Shown: piece after piece, positions 23,770 through 32,285 of the stretch | How positions within the stretch are numbered: the first letter of the stretch is position 1 | How the letters are laid out: every line of letters begins with the position of its first letter | Notes under the pieces: generated by a model | Seen by the model: the letters and a program-made list of their open reading frames with translations, nothing else | Databases searched by the model: none | What the model was told of the DNA's origin: nothing | Position numbers and translations under genes: made by a program | Assembly (NCBI RefSeq): GCF_016862215.1 | Contig: NZ_BOMN01000100.1 | Span: forward strand, 40,828 to 104,827 | Origin: Winogradskya humida | GTDB lineage: Bacteria; Actinomycetota; Actinomycetes; Mycobacteriales; Micromonosporaceae | Reading direction: 5' to 3' | DNA: 64,000 bases

Positions 23770-24201
23770 ATGAGTGCGAACAGCAAGCTCACGGTGGCCG
23801 TGCATGCACTGGCGTGGATGGGGCTTCATCAGAGCCGCGGCCACGAGGTGTCGACCTCCGAGCAGATCGCCGCCAGCGTGGGCACCAATGCCGTGGTGAT
23901 CCGGCGGCTGCTCGGTGACCTGCGGCGCGCGGGGCTGACGGAGTCGCGGCGGGGTGCGGGTTCCGGCTGGGTGCTGGGGCGCGAGCCGGCTGCGATCACC
24001 GTGCTGGACGTCTACGACGCGCTGGACGACGGGCCGGTCTTCGCCCTGCACCACAGCGAACCCGACCCCGGCTGCGTTGTCGGCGGCGGCATCCAGCCCG
24101 TATTGAGCGGGCTCTACGGCCGCGTCGACGGGGCCCTGCGCGCCGAACTCGCCCGCACCACCATCGCCGACGTCCTCAAAGGCATCCTCACCGCCCACTG
24201 A
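23770..24201 (+). CDS. Rrf2 family transcriptional regulator
   Basis: 143 residues from ATG 23770, preceded by GAGGAGG; the GTG two codons earlier overlaps that site. The winged helix includes TSEQIAASVGTNAVVIRRLL near residue 30 and the wing GLTESRRGAGSGWVLGREPA. Only one cysteine (DPGCVVGGG near residue 99) replaces the three-cysteine cluster of Fe-S-binding members such as NsrR and IscR. It therefore resembles the YwnA/thiol-sensing branch. It probably controls itself and the SDR gene through twin operators. Its last codons start a tandem repeat. Confidence 0.88.
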   Translation: MSANSKLTVAVHALAWMGLHQSRGHEVSTSEQIAASVGTNAVVIRRLLGDLRRAGLTESRRGAGSGWVLGREPAAITVLDVYDALDDGPVFALHHSEPDPGCVVGGGIQPVLSGLYGRVDGALRAELARTTIADVLKGILTAH

Positions 24202-24330
24202 AACGCCGCCCACTGAAACGCCGCCCGCTGAAACGCCGCCCACTGAAACGCCGCCCGCTGAAACGGCCGCCCACTGAAACGCCGCCCTCTGAACGCCGCC
24301 CGTTGAAACGGCCGCCCGCCGAAACGCCAC
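24186..24330 (+). repeat. 15-bp tandem repeat copying the Rrf2 stop codon
   Basis: The unit CCGCCCRCTGAAACG begins inside the last codons of the Rrf2 gene and is repeated about eight times with period 15 (occasionally 14 or 16). ACTGA or its variant recurs at 24201, 24216, 24231, 24246, 24261, 24277, 24292 and 24306. The first ACTGA holds the gene's real stop. The array fills half of the Rrf2-SDR gap. Confidence 0.9.
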
Positions 24331-24438
24331 CCGCCGATCCACCCGCCGGCGTGCCGCCCGACGACTTCGCCGCCGAATCCCGCCCGCTGACATTCCACCC
24401 CGGCAACCCGGCCCACTCATTATTTTTTTTACCCGCCA

Positions 24439-24458
24439 TTGTAACAATTCCAGTTACG
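24439..24458. promoter_or_regulatory. Rrf2 operator, copy 2, upstream of SDR gene
   Basis: TTGTAACAATTCCAGTTACG shares arms and 7-nt spacer with the site upstream of the Rrf2 gene (23734-23753). It lies 15 bp before the SDR start codon and overlaps an AT-rich stretch (T8 at 24423-24430), a likely promoter. Confidence 0.75.
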
Positions 24459-24473
24459 CCTGAAAGGTTTTCC

Positions 24474-25214
24474 ATGGACCAGCGGACAGCTCTCGTGACC
24501 GGCGCCTCCAGTGGCATCGGCCTGGCGATCGCACGACGTCTCACCGAGGACGGCGCACGTGTCTATCTCACCGGCCGCCGGGTGCCGGAGCTCGACGCGG
24601 CCGCGGCACAGCTCGGCCCGAACGCGATCGCCGTACCCTGCGACGTGTCGGAAGCAGCCGACCTGGACCGTCTCTTCGCGATCATCCGCGGCGACGGGCG
24701 GCCGCTGGACGTGGTGGTGGCCAACGCGGGCCTCGGTGCCGCCGCTCGGCTGCAGGATGCCACCGAGGAGCAGTACGCCCATGTCTTCGACGTGAACGTC
24801 AAGGGGACCCTGCTCACCGTACAGAAATCGGTCCCGTTGCTGGCGGACGGCGCCTCGGTCATCCTGATCTCGTCCTCGACCAACCGGCACGGCGCGGAGA
24901 AAATGGGGCTCTACGCGGCTTCCAAGGCCGCTGTCCGCAGCCTCGGCCGCACGTGGGCCGCGGAGCTGGCGCCCCGGGTGCGGGTCAACGTGATCAGCCC
25001 CGGCCCGGTCGTCACCCCGGCGACCGATGCCCTCGCGGGCCGGCTGGGCAGCACCCCGGAACAGTTCCACGAGAGTGTCGGCGCAACGGTGCCGCTCGGG
25101 CGGATGGGCCGTCCGGAGGAGATCGCCGATGTCGCCGCGTTCCTGGCCGGCCCGGGGAGCTCGTTCGTCACCGGCGCCGAGTTCGACGTGGACGGCGGCC
25201 TCAACCAGGTATGA
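24474..25214 (+). CDS. Short-chain dehydrogenase/reductase
   Basis: 246 residues from ATG 24474. Classical SDR signatures are complete: TGASSGIGLAIARRL (cofactor), DVVVANAGLG (NAG), the catalytic Ser in VILISSSTN and LYAASKAAVRSL (YxxxK near residue 147). The SDR end TGAEFDVDGGLNQV is also typical. The substrate is unknown. The Rrf2-type operator upstream suggests induction by electrophile or thiol stress. Confidence 0.9.
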   Translation: MDQRTALVTGASSGIGLAIARRLTEDGARVYLTGRRVPELDAAAAQLGPNAIAVPCDVSEAADLDRLFAIIRGDGRPLDVVVANAGLGAAARLQDATEEQYAHVFDVNVKGTLLTVQKSVPLLADGASVILISSSTNRHGAEKMGLYAASKAAVRSLGRTWAAELAPRVRVNVISPGPVVTPATDALAGRLGSTPEQFHESVGATVPLGRMGRPEEIADVAAFLAGPGSSFVTGAEFDVDGGLNQV

Positions 25215-25230
25215 CACGGTACGGTCTGGC

Positions 25231-26844
25231 GTGCCCAACGATCGACGTCCGCCCATCATCGTGGCGATCGCCGCGCTCCTGCTCGCCACCGCGGGCGTCT
25301 GGTTGTCAGCCGGCGCGGGCGGGGACACGCACCGCGCACACGTCGTGGTCGACGGGGTGCCACTGGACGAGGTTCATCCCTCCGGTGACCGGCATCCCGG
25401 GGTGGTGGTGGCGCACGGGTTCGCCGGGTCGGCGCGGCTGATGGCGCCGTTCGGGGACACACTCGCCGCGCGGGGCTACGTGGTGGTGCTGCTCGACTTC
25501 AGCGGGCACGGCGCCAACACGCACCCCCTGCCGTCCGGCGACGACGCGCTGCAGCACGACCTCGACGTCGCAATGGCCCATCTGCGCTCGCTGCCCGATG
25601 TGGACCCTGCCCGCGTCGCGCTCGTCGGGCACTCCATGGGCGCCACGGCCGTCACCCGCTACGCCGGAAGCCACCCGGACGTCAGCGCCACGGTCGCCAT
25701 CTCCCTGCCCTACGCCTCGGTCGCCCGGACCGGCGACCCGAAGCACCTGCTCCTGATGGTGGGCGCCCTGGAATTCCCCGCATTCCACGAGGTCGCCACC
25801 ACCGCCGCCGCGGTCAGCCCCGGCCGCTCCCTGGTGGTCGTCCCCGCGGTCGAGCACATCTCCATCCTGTACGCACCCCGCACCCACCGCGAAACCGCAG
25901 CCTGGCTCGACAAATCCCTCGGCAACCCCGTCAGCTCCGGTCCGCTCCCCTCCCCGTTCCGGCGCCCCGCAGGCGCGGCACTCCTCCTGCTGGCATTCGC
26001 CATCGGCCTGTTCCCCCTCACACGACTCCTGCTCGGCCGACCGGCCGCCGAATCAGCCCACTCCGACGTACCCCCGGCCACAAGCTCAACCCGCTCCGAC
26101 GCACCCCCGGCCACAAGCTCAACCCGCTCCGACGCACCCCCGGCCGCCGGATCGGCCCGCTCCGACGCACCCGCGCTCGGACGACCGGCCCGCTCCGACG
26201 CACCCGCGCTCGGACGACCGGCCGCGGGATTGTCACGCTTCGATGCGCCGCTGATCGGTCGCGTGAGCCTGGCTGCTGCCGGTGCCGCACTGGTGGGGGC
26301 GCTGCTGGCCCCGATCCTGCCGAGCAACAGGCTGCCACTGGACCTGGGCGGCTACGTCGTGGGGCTCACCGGGGTCACAGGCGCGCTGCTCCTCGCGTAC
26401 ACGATGAGGACACGGACCAGACGCCGAGCCGGACCGAAGATCCAGGTCTTGATCATGGTGTACGCCGCCGCGATCACCGTGCCCCTGCAGCTCGGCGTGA
26501 CCCACGTCGTGCCCACGGGAATCCGCTGGTGGCTGCTCCTGGCGGTCTGGGCAGCTTTCACCCTCCTCACGTACGCCACCGAGCGCGCCACCAACGGCAA
26601 CGTCTACGCCGCCCTGGCCGTCTCGGCGGTGACGCTGCTGGCCCTGACCGGAGCGGCGATCACGGGCCTGACCTCGTCCTTCGTCCTGCTGGTCGTGCCG
26701 CTGCTGGCCCTGCTCATGCTGTGGCAGGCAGCCTGGAGCACCCTCCTGAACCGCGCCGGCGCCTCCCCCTGGCTGACCGCCGCCGCCGGCTCCCTCCTCC
26801 TCGCCTGGCCCATCGCCACCGCCCTCCCGATCACCGGCGGTTGA
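25231..26844 (+). CDS. Membrane-anchored alpha/beta hydrolase with C-terminal membrane domain
   Basis: 537 residues from GTG 25231. An N-terminal membrane segment (IIVAIAALLLATAGVWLSAG) is followed by an alpha/beta hydrolase domain: HGFAGSARLMAP oxyanion region, nucleophile elbow ALVGHSMGATAV and a late VEHISILY histidine. Then come one hydrophobic segment, a low-complexity repeat linker (about 270-337) and a block of about six membrane helices to the end. The catalytic domain probably faces outside. Esterase or lipase activity is inferred; the membrane half is not recognised. Confidence 0.82.
   Translation: MPNDRRPPIIVAIAALLLATAGVWLSAGAGGDTHRAHVVVDGVPLDEVHPSGDRHPGVVVAHGFAGSARLMAPFGDTLAARGYVVVLLDFSGHGANTHPLPSGDDALQHDLDVAMAHLRSLPDVDPARVALVGHSMGATAVTRYAGSHPDVSATVAISLPYASVARTGDPKHLLLMVGALEFPAFHEVATTAAAVSPGRSLVVVPAVEHISILYAPRTHRETAAWLDKSLGNPVSSGPLPSPFRRPAGAALLLLAFAIGLFPLTRLLLGRPAAESAHSDVPPATSSTRSDAPPATSSTRSDAPPAAGSARSDAPALGRPARSDAPALGRPAAGLSRFDAPLIGRVSLAAAGAALVGALLAPILPSNRLPLDLGGYVVGLTGVTGALLLAYTMRTRTRRRAGPKIQVLIMVYAAAITVPLQLGVTHVVPTGIRWWLLLAVWAAFTLLTYATERATNGNVYAALAVSAVTLLALTGAAITGLTSSFVLLVVPLLALLMLWQAAWSTLLNRAGASPWLTAAAGSLLLAWPIATALPITGG
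26084..26225 (+). repeat. In-frame repeats in hydrolase linker
   Basis: Two copies of a 33-bp unit encoding PPATSSTRSDA are followed by two 30-bp units encoding SDAPALGRPAR. All share an RSDA-type core (GCTCCGACGCACCC). They lie between two membrane segments of the alpha/beta hydrolase and keep frame. Confidence 0.8.
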
Positions 26845-27000
26845 CCGGGCGGGCCGGCGGTTGACCGGCGGGCCGGCGGTGCCGCAGCCGTCCGTGACGG
26901 TCAGTTCGTGCGACCACGGTTGCGTTCCGGCCACCTCGATCCGCACGCCGGTGTGCTCCCCCTCGGTCTCCAGCCATATCCCTCCCGCTCGACCGCTACC
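26836..27000. repeat. 20-bp repeat copying hydrolase stop, plus antisense coding remnant
   Basis: GGCGGTTGACCG with its spacer is repeated three times from 26836 to 26880 (period 19-20). The first copy holds the hydrolase stop (TGA 26842-26844) and the second repeats it. From about 27000 to 26850 the minus strand reads with strong G/C third positions, for example IWLETEGEHTGVRIEVAG and SHELTVTDGCG. That may be the tail of a lost gene whose 3' end was replaced by the repeat. No start with a ribosome-binding site was found. Confidence 0.45.
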
Positions 27001-27008
27001 GTCCACGC

Positions 27009-27521
27009 GTGACACCGCTGATCTTCCTCGACGTCGACGGCCCCCTGATCCCTTTGCGCGCGCGGCCGGGCAGCCGGCCGGCGACCGCGCCGGGTGACGG
27101 CGGCAACCCGCTGCTGGATCGGCTCGACCCCGTGGAGGGGCAGCGGCTTCTCGGACTGGGGTGCGAGCTGGTCTGGGCGACCACGTGGATGCACGAGGCG
27201 AACGAGATCGTGGCGCCGCGGCTCGGTCTCCCCCGGCTACCCGTCGTTGACTGGCCGGACGAGGATGATGACCCCCGGGACGGCCTGCACTGGAAGACGA
27301 TCGCGCTGACCCGGTGGGCGGACGGACGGCCGTTCGTGTGGCTGGACGACGAGACGACCGGTGCCGACCGGCGATGGGTGGCGGCGAATCACCCCGGCCG
27401 CGCGCTCGTGCACCGCGTCGACCCCCTGATCGGCCTGACGAACGCGGACTTCACCGCGGTGGAACGGTGGCTCGGTCAGGCGTCGCCGCAGACCTGGTCC
27501 CCCAGGTCTGTGCGGGCGTAG
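27009..27521 (+). CDS. HAD-domain protein
   Basis: 170 residues from GTG 27009. The N-terminal IFLDVDGPLIPL supplies the DxD of the HAD superfamily, ELVWATTWMHEAN gives motif II (T) and PFVWLDDETTGADRRW supplies the late acidic pair. It is small and lacks a cap domain. Probable phosphatase or nuclease-associated HAD; the substrate is unknown. The last 46 bp overlap the convergent ArsR-type gene. Confidence 0.78.
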   Translation: MTPLIFLDVDGPLIPLRARPGSRPATAPGDGGNPLLDRLDPVEGQRLLGLGCELVWATTWMHEANEIVAPRLGLPRLPVVDWPDEDDDPRDGLHWKTIALTRWADGRPFVWLDDETTGADRRWVAANHPGRALVHRVDPLIGLTNADFTAVERWLGQASPQTWSPRSVRA

Positions 27522-28420
27522 CGCACCTGGCGCCCGTCCCTGTTGCCCACGACGAGCCCGGCATCGCGCAACGTCGTCAGGTGGTGCGACGCCGTTGCCG
27601 CCGAGATCCCGAGCGCCGCAGCGACCTCGCCCGTGCTGTGCGGTGCGGCGACCAGCGTCAGCACGGCTGCCCGCGTAGCCCCGAGCAGCGCCGACACCGC
27701 CGCTCCCGGAACCGGCCCCGGGGCGTTCCACAATGTCCCGAAACCGCGCGGTGGGTACCAGAGGGCTGAGCCGCGCGGTGAGGATGTAAGGGCGAATACC
27801 TTCGGCCCGGCGAAGGCTGACGGGAGCAGGGTCATGGCCTGGCCGGCGTACGTTTCGGTGGCTTTGTGGCTCTGCAGGGCCAGGACCGAGCCGTCCCAGC
27901 GAACCGTCGGATGCAGCTCGTGCAACATCGCCGGGCCGGTGCGGGTGCGCATCTCGCCCTCGGCCGCCGCGCGCAGGCGTGGCCAGAGCGGTGCGACGGC
28001 GACCTCGAAATACTGCCGTATGTCCCGCACCAGCAGGGCCAGGCCCCGCGCCGGATCGGTGGCGAACATCGAGATCTCCGGCGGCGGCTCGCTGCCTTTC
28101 CAGGCCAGGTCCATCTCGTACGCGACCAGGTCGAGCGGGGTCGCCGCGATCTGCGCCAGCTCGTCGCGGAGCCGGGGGCGGGGATGCCCGATCGCCGGGA
28201 CCGGGGTGAGGAAGTCGGGAAGCCACACGTGCGGGTGCGCGACCACGGCGGGCAGCGTCCTCAGGCCGAGGGCGGCGAGGGCCGGTGTGACGCGGGCGCG
28301 CCAGGACGCGTACATCCAGAATCTGTCTGTTTCCTGGAGCGCGACCAGACTCGCCATGGTCTCCGCCATCGGGGAGTGAGCGAAGCGGACCTCGGCGGCG
28401 GTGAGCTCGAACGTGAGCAT
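27476..28420 (-). CDS. ArsR-type regulator with large N-terminal domain
   Basis: 314 residues: an uncharacterised N-terminal domain (about 1-230, DUF5937-like pattern starting MLTFELTAAEVRFAHSP) and a C-terminal ArsR winged helix (AALGISAATASHHLTTL near residue 270, then a wing with NRDGRQVRYARTDLG). It lacks the ArsR metal cysteines (ELCVCDL type). It is divergent from an aldo/keto reductase gene with a palindrome between them, so local control of that enzyme is likely. Confidence 0.82.
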   Translation of the reverse strand: MLTFELTAAEVRFAHSPMAETMASLVALQETDRFWMYASWRARVTPALAALGLRTLPAVVAHPHVWLPDFLTPVPAIGHPRPRLRDELAQIAATPLDLVAYEMDLAWKGSEPPPEISMFATDPARGLALLVRDIRQYFEVAVAPLWPRLRAAAEGEMRTRTGPAMLHELHPTVRWDGSVLALQSHKATETYAGQAMTLLPSAFAGPKVFALTSSPRGSALWYPPRGFGTLWNAPGPVPGAAVSALLGATRAAVLTLVAAPHSTGEVAAALGISAATASHHLTTLRDAGLVVGNRDGRQVRYARTDLGDQVCGDA

Positions 28421-28423
28421 GCG

Positions 28424-28447
28424 ACCATTCGAGCACAGTCGAACGGT
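28424..28447. promoter_or_regulatory. ArsR-type operator candidate
   Basis: ACCATTCGA (28424-28432) and TCGAACGGT (28439-28447) are inverted with one mismatch across GCACAG. The site touches the regulator's start and lies 36 bp before the aldo/keto reductase start, as expected for a shared operator. Confidence 0.65.
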
Positions 28448-28483
28448 TACCCGTCAGCGCGTACCCGGAGCCAGGATCGCGGC

Positions 28484-29455
28484 ATGAGGTACACGAAGCT
28501 GGGGCGGACCGGCCTGCGGGTGTCGCGGGTCTGTCTCGGGACGATGAATTTCGGCTGGCTGACCACCGAGAGCGAGAGTCACGCGATCCTGGACCGGGCG
28601 CTCGCGGAGGGGATCAATTTCGTCGACACAGCGAACATGTACGGGGGCGTGGACGGCGACGGCACGGCTGAGAAGTTCATCGGGAGCTGGTCCGGGCAGC
28701 GTGACAAGGTGGTGCTGGCGACGAAGGTGTACGCGCCGATGAGCGACTGGCCGAACGACGGCGGCCTCTCCGCGCGGCACATCATCGCGTCCTGCGAGGC
28801 TTCGCTGCGGCGGTTGCGGACCGACTGGATCGACCTGTTCCAGCTGCACCACATCGAGCGCGGCACCCCGTGGGAGGAGATCTGGCAGGCCCTGGAGACG
28901 CTGACCCAGCAGGGCAAGATCCGGTACGCGGGTTCGTCGAACTTCGCGGGCTGGCACCTGGCCTGCGCACAGGCCGCCGCCGACCGCCGCAACTACCTCG
29001 GCCTCGTCTCCGAGCAGGCTAAATACAACCTGCTCACCCGGCACGTGGAGCTCGAGGTGCTACCCGCGGCGATCGAGCTGGGGATCGGCGTGCTGCCGTA
29101 CTCCCCGCTGCACTTCGGCGCGCTCTCCGGGGCCCTGCGCAAGCAACGGGAGAACACCGGCGTCCGCACGGCCCGCGACGCCGCGATCCGGGTCGAACCG
29201 CACGTCGCAGCGCTCGAACGCTACGAGAAGCTGTGCGCCGGGCTGGGCCTGGAACCGACCACGGTCGCCCTGGCGTGGCTGCTGTCCCGTCCCGGGGTCA
29301 CCGCCCCGGTGGTCGGCCCGCGCGTTCCCGGGCAGCTGGATCAGGCCCTGCTCGCGCTGGAGACCACGCTCTCCACGGAGACGCTGAGCGCGCTGGACGA
29401 CATCTTCCCGCCGATCGGCAACGGCGGCCCGGGTCCGGAGGCCTGGGCCTGGTAG
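28484..29455 (+). CDS. Aldo/keto reductase
   Basis: 323 residues from ATG 28484. The catalytic tetrad is visible: Asp in NFVDTANMYGG, the Tyr four residues on, Lys in VVLATKVYAP and His in LFQLHHIERGTP. The pattern MRYTKLGRTGLRVSRVCLGT at the start is characteristic of the family. It uses NADPH to reduce aldehydes or ketones; the substrate is unknown. It is divergent from an ArsR-type regulator gene and is followed 10 bp on by the 2'-5' RNA ligase-like gene. Confidence 0.92.
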   Translation: MRYTKLGRTGLRVSRVCLGTMNFGWLTTESESHAILDRALAEGINFVDTANMYGGVDGDGTAEKFIGSWSGQRDKVVLATKVYAPMSDWPNDGGLSARHIIASCEASLRRLRTDWIDLFQLHHIERGTPWEEIWQALETLTQQGKIRYAGSSNFAGWHLACAQAAADRRNYLGLVSEQAKYNLLTRHVELEVLPAAIELGIGVLPYSPLHFGALSGALRKQRENTGVRTARDAAIRVEPHVAALERYEKLCAGLGLEPTTVALAWLLSRPGVTAPVVGPRVPGQLDQALLALETTLSTETLSALDDIFPPIGNGGPGPEAWAW

Positions 29456-29465
29456 ACGTAGTGAC

Positions 29466-29936
29466 ATGCACACCGTCGAACTGCTGCCCGACGAGCAGCT
29501 CGAGGCCGGCGTACGCCACCTGTGGTCACTCCTGGCCGCCGCCGGCCTGCCGAGCCTGGCCACCCACCCGCACCCGACCAACCGCCCGCACCTGACGATG
29601 ATCACCGCGGCGTCGCTGGAAGGGCTGAGCCCGCTGCCACTCCCCGTCCCGGCGGAACTCGGCCGGGTACGCATCCTCGGGCGAGCCCTGGTCCGCGAGG
29701 TGACACCGACCGCCGGCCTCCGCGCCCTCCAGTCCGGCATCTGGACCTCCCTGACCGGCGCGGACCCGTGGCCGCCACCACCGGACTTCGTGCCGCACAT
29801 CAGCCTGGCCCTCAAGATCACAGAGACAGCCCGTGACCAGGCACTTCATCTGCTCGCCGGCCTGCCACCCGCGCATGGGAGCTTCGTCGCCGCACGCAGT
29901 TACGACTCGGGGATGCGTACCGTCACCGGCCTGTAG
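29466..29936 (+). CDS. 2'-5' RNA ligase/LigT-like phosphoesterase
   Basis: 156 residues. The two HxT/S-x motifs of the 2H phosphoesterase superfamily are present: NRPHLTMITA near residue 42 and FVPHISLALK near residue 113. These proteins hydrolyse or form 2'-5' or cyclic phosphodiester bonds. The physiological RNA or nucleotide substrate is unknown. Probably cotranscribed with the aldo/keto reductase gene. Confidence 0.82.
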   Translation: MHTVELLPDEQLEAGVRHLWSLLAAAGLPSLATHPHPTNRPHLTMITAASLEGLSPLPLPVPAELGRVRILGRALVREVTPTAGLRALQSGIWTSLTGADPWPPPPDFVPHISLALKITETARDQALHLLAGLPPAHGSFVAARSYDSGMRTVTGL

Positions 29937-29972
29937 CCGGTTGTCCTCACCTGGCCGGGGGGACTGCCGATT

Positions 29973-32195
29973 ATGGGCGTCATGCAACGGCCGGCGATCG
30001 ACGACCACACCGCGGAGTACTGGGCGCGGCAGGTCCGGCTGGGGTCGGGAATCGCCGGTGGGGTGACCCTGCTGGCCTCGGTACGCGTGGCGGTGAACTG
30101 GGCGCCCGACGTGCGGTGGTGGGTGGCGCCGCTGCTGGTTGCCGCTGCCGTGGTGCAGGCCGCTGCGGTGGCGCTCCCGTGGCGGCGGTACGTCCGCAAT
30201 CATCGGCTGCGTCGGTGGCTTTTGCTCTGGTGGGTGGCCGAGCTGCCGATCCTGTGGCTGTTCGCGGCGAACGACCAGCAGGGCGTGACGGCGTACCTGC
30301 CGTGTGTGGCGTTGCTGTTGATCACCTCATCGATGCTGTACGGGCCGGCCGTGGTCGTCGCGATCGGCGTGACCTCGGTCGTGGGGCTGCTGGGGCTGGT
30401 GCAGCTGCGCGTCGGCGGCAACGCCGTCGCGGTCGTCACGCTCGCCGCGATCCTGGCCAGCGTCGCCGCCCTCTGCGCGGTCGGGGCGCAGAACCGACGG
30501 CGGCTGCACGCCCGGCGCCGCTCGGTCGAGCACCGCGCCGAGCTGCTGCTCGAGGCGTCGTCCGACGCGGTGTTCGCGATCGACAGGAACTTCCACATCC
30601 ACTACGTGAGCCCGTCGGTGCAGACCGTCCTGGGGCGGGCGCCCGCCGAGTTCACCGGGGAACTGCTCGGGCAGCTGATGCACCCCGACGACCGGATCCT
30701 CGCCCGGTCCTGGATGGCCGCGCTGTTCGAGGCCCCGGAAGGCGGGACCAGCCGCATCGAGATGCGGATTCAGGGCGCGTACGGCACGTGGGTGCACCTC
30801 GACGTCATCGGCACGAACCGGCACGGCGACCCGGACCTGCGCGCGGCCGTGATCAGCCTGCGGGACATCGGGAGCCGCCGCGCCCTGGAGGCGGAACTCA
30901 GCCGGCAGGCGTTCACCGACTCCCTGACCGGCCTGCCGAACCGGGCGCTGTTCCGGGACCGGCTCGCTCAGGCCGTCGCCCGGATCGACCACACCGAGAT
31001 CGGCGTGCTCCTGCTCGACCTCGACGACTTCAAACTGATCAACGACGACCTCGGGCACAGCCTCGGCGACGAACTGCTGGCCACGATCGCCACCCGGCTC
31101 AGCCGCGAGATCGGACCCGGAGACGTCCTCGCCCGGCTCGGCGGCGACGAGTTCGCGGTGCTGCTCGAGGACACCGACGAACCGGCCGCGGTGGCGCTCG
31201 CCGAACGGTTGCTGCGCGCCGGCCACGAACAGATCCGCCTCGGCAGCCGCGAGGTCACGTGCTCGCTGAGCATCGGCATCGCCGGTGGCACCCGCCCCGC
31301 CGAGCAACTGCTCCGCGACGCCGACCTGGCCATGTACGCCGCGAAACGGGCCGGCCGCAACGCGTACGCCGTGTTCGACCCGTCGATGTCACGCTCGGTG
31401 CTCGAAGAGGCGCAGCAACGCGTCGACATGGAACGGGGCCTCGCCGAGGACCAGTTCGAGGTGCTCTACCAGCCGGTCGTCGACATGCGCACCCGGCGGG
31501 TCACCGGGGTCGAGGCGCTCGTGCGGTGGCGGCATCCGGAACGGGGGCTGCTCAGCCCGTACAGTTTCATCGCCGCGGCTGAGGCGAACGGCCTGATCGT
31601 GCCGCTGGGTCGCTGGGTCCTGCGCCGCGCCTGCGCGCAACTCGCCCGCTGGCGCGCCGAAACGCCCGCCGCCGCCCACCTGAAGATCAACGTCAACCTC
31701 TCCGCCCGCCAGTTTCAGTACGCCGGCCTCGTCGACGATGTCGCCGCCGCCCTCTCCGACGCGGGCATCCCCGCGAACCACCTCACCCTCGAGATCACCG
31801 AATCCATGCTCATGGCGGACATCACCGCGGCGATCGAGACCTTGGGCGCCCTGCGCAGCCTCGGCGTCAGCCTGGCCATCGACGATTTCGGTACGGGCTA
31901 CAGCTCCCTCAGTTACCTCAAACAACTCCCCGTCGACATCATCAAAATCGACAAATCCTTCGTCGACGGCGTCGACACCGACCCCAGCGACCACGCCCTC
32001 GTCAACGCCATGGTCGGCCTCGGCAAAGCCCTCCGCATGCAGACAGTCGCCGAAGGCATCGAAACCGACGCCCAATGGTCCGTCCTGCGCCGCATCGGCT
32101 GCGACCACGGCCAGGGCTACCTCTTCGGCCGCCCCGCCGACCACGCCACGGTCCTCGGCCTCCTCACCACCCAGGACCTCCCCGCCGCGGCCTGA
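29973..32195 (+). CDS. Membrane PAS-GGDEF-EAL protein (c-di-GMP turnover)
   Basis: 740 residues: five or six N-terminal membrane segments (about 20-165), a PAS domain (about 185-305), GGDEF (about 310-465) and EAL (about 480-735). The cyclase motif RLGGDEFAVLLED is intact, but the position of the inhibitory RxxD site reads GPGD, so product inhibition is probably lost. The phosphodiesterase side is complete: GVEALVRWRHP, NLSARQF, EITESMLM, IDDFGTGYSS, IKIDKSF and VAEGIE. Both activities are possible, and the net direction is not predictable. No c-di-GMP effector is adjacent. Confidence 0.92.
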   Translation: MGVMQRPAIDDHTAEYWARQVRLGSGIAGGVTLLASVRVAVNWAPDVRWWVAPLLVAAAVVQAAAVALPWRRYVRNHRLRRWLLLWWVAELPILWLFAANDQQGVTAYLPCVALLLITSSMLYGPAVVVAIGVTSVVGLLGLVQLRVGGNAVAVVTLAAILASVAALCAVGAQNRRRLHARRRSVEHRAELLLEASSDAVFAIDRNFHIHYVSPSVQTVLGRAPAEFTGELLGQLMHPDDRILARSWMAALFEAPEGGTSRIEMRIQGAYGTWVHLDVIGTNRHGDPDLRAAVISLRDIGSRRALEAELSRQAFTDSLTGLPNRALFRDRLAQAVARIDHTEIGVLLLDLDDFKLINDDLGHSLGDELLATIATRLSREIGPGDVLARLGGDEFAVLLEDTDEPAAVALAERLLRAGHEQIRLGSREVTCSLSIGIAGGTRPAEQLLRDADLAMYAAKRAGRNAYAVFDPSMSRSVLEEAQQRVDMERGLAEDQFEVLYQPVVDMRTRRVTGVEALVRWRHPERGLLSPYSFIAAAEANGLIVPLGRWVLRRACAQLARWRAETPAAAHLKINVNLSARQFQYAGLVDDVAAALSDAGIPANHLTLEITESMLMADITAAIETLGALRSLGVSLAIDDFGTGYSSLSYLKQLPVDIIKIDKSFVDGVDTDPSDHALVNAMVGLGKALRMQTVAEGIETDAQWSVLRRIGCDHGQGYLFGRPADHATVLGLLTTQDLPAAA

Positions 32196-32285
32196 GACTG
32201 CCACGGCCCGGAGGATTGCGCGGCCAAGGTTCTGGCCCGCTCCGAGGGCGGCGTCCTGCACTTCGTCGGGCGTTCGCTGGACTCC

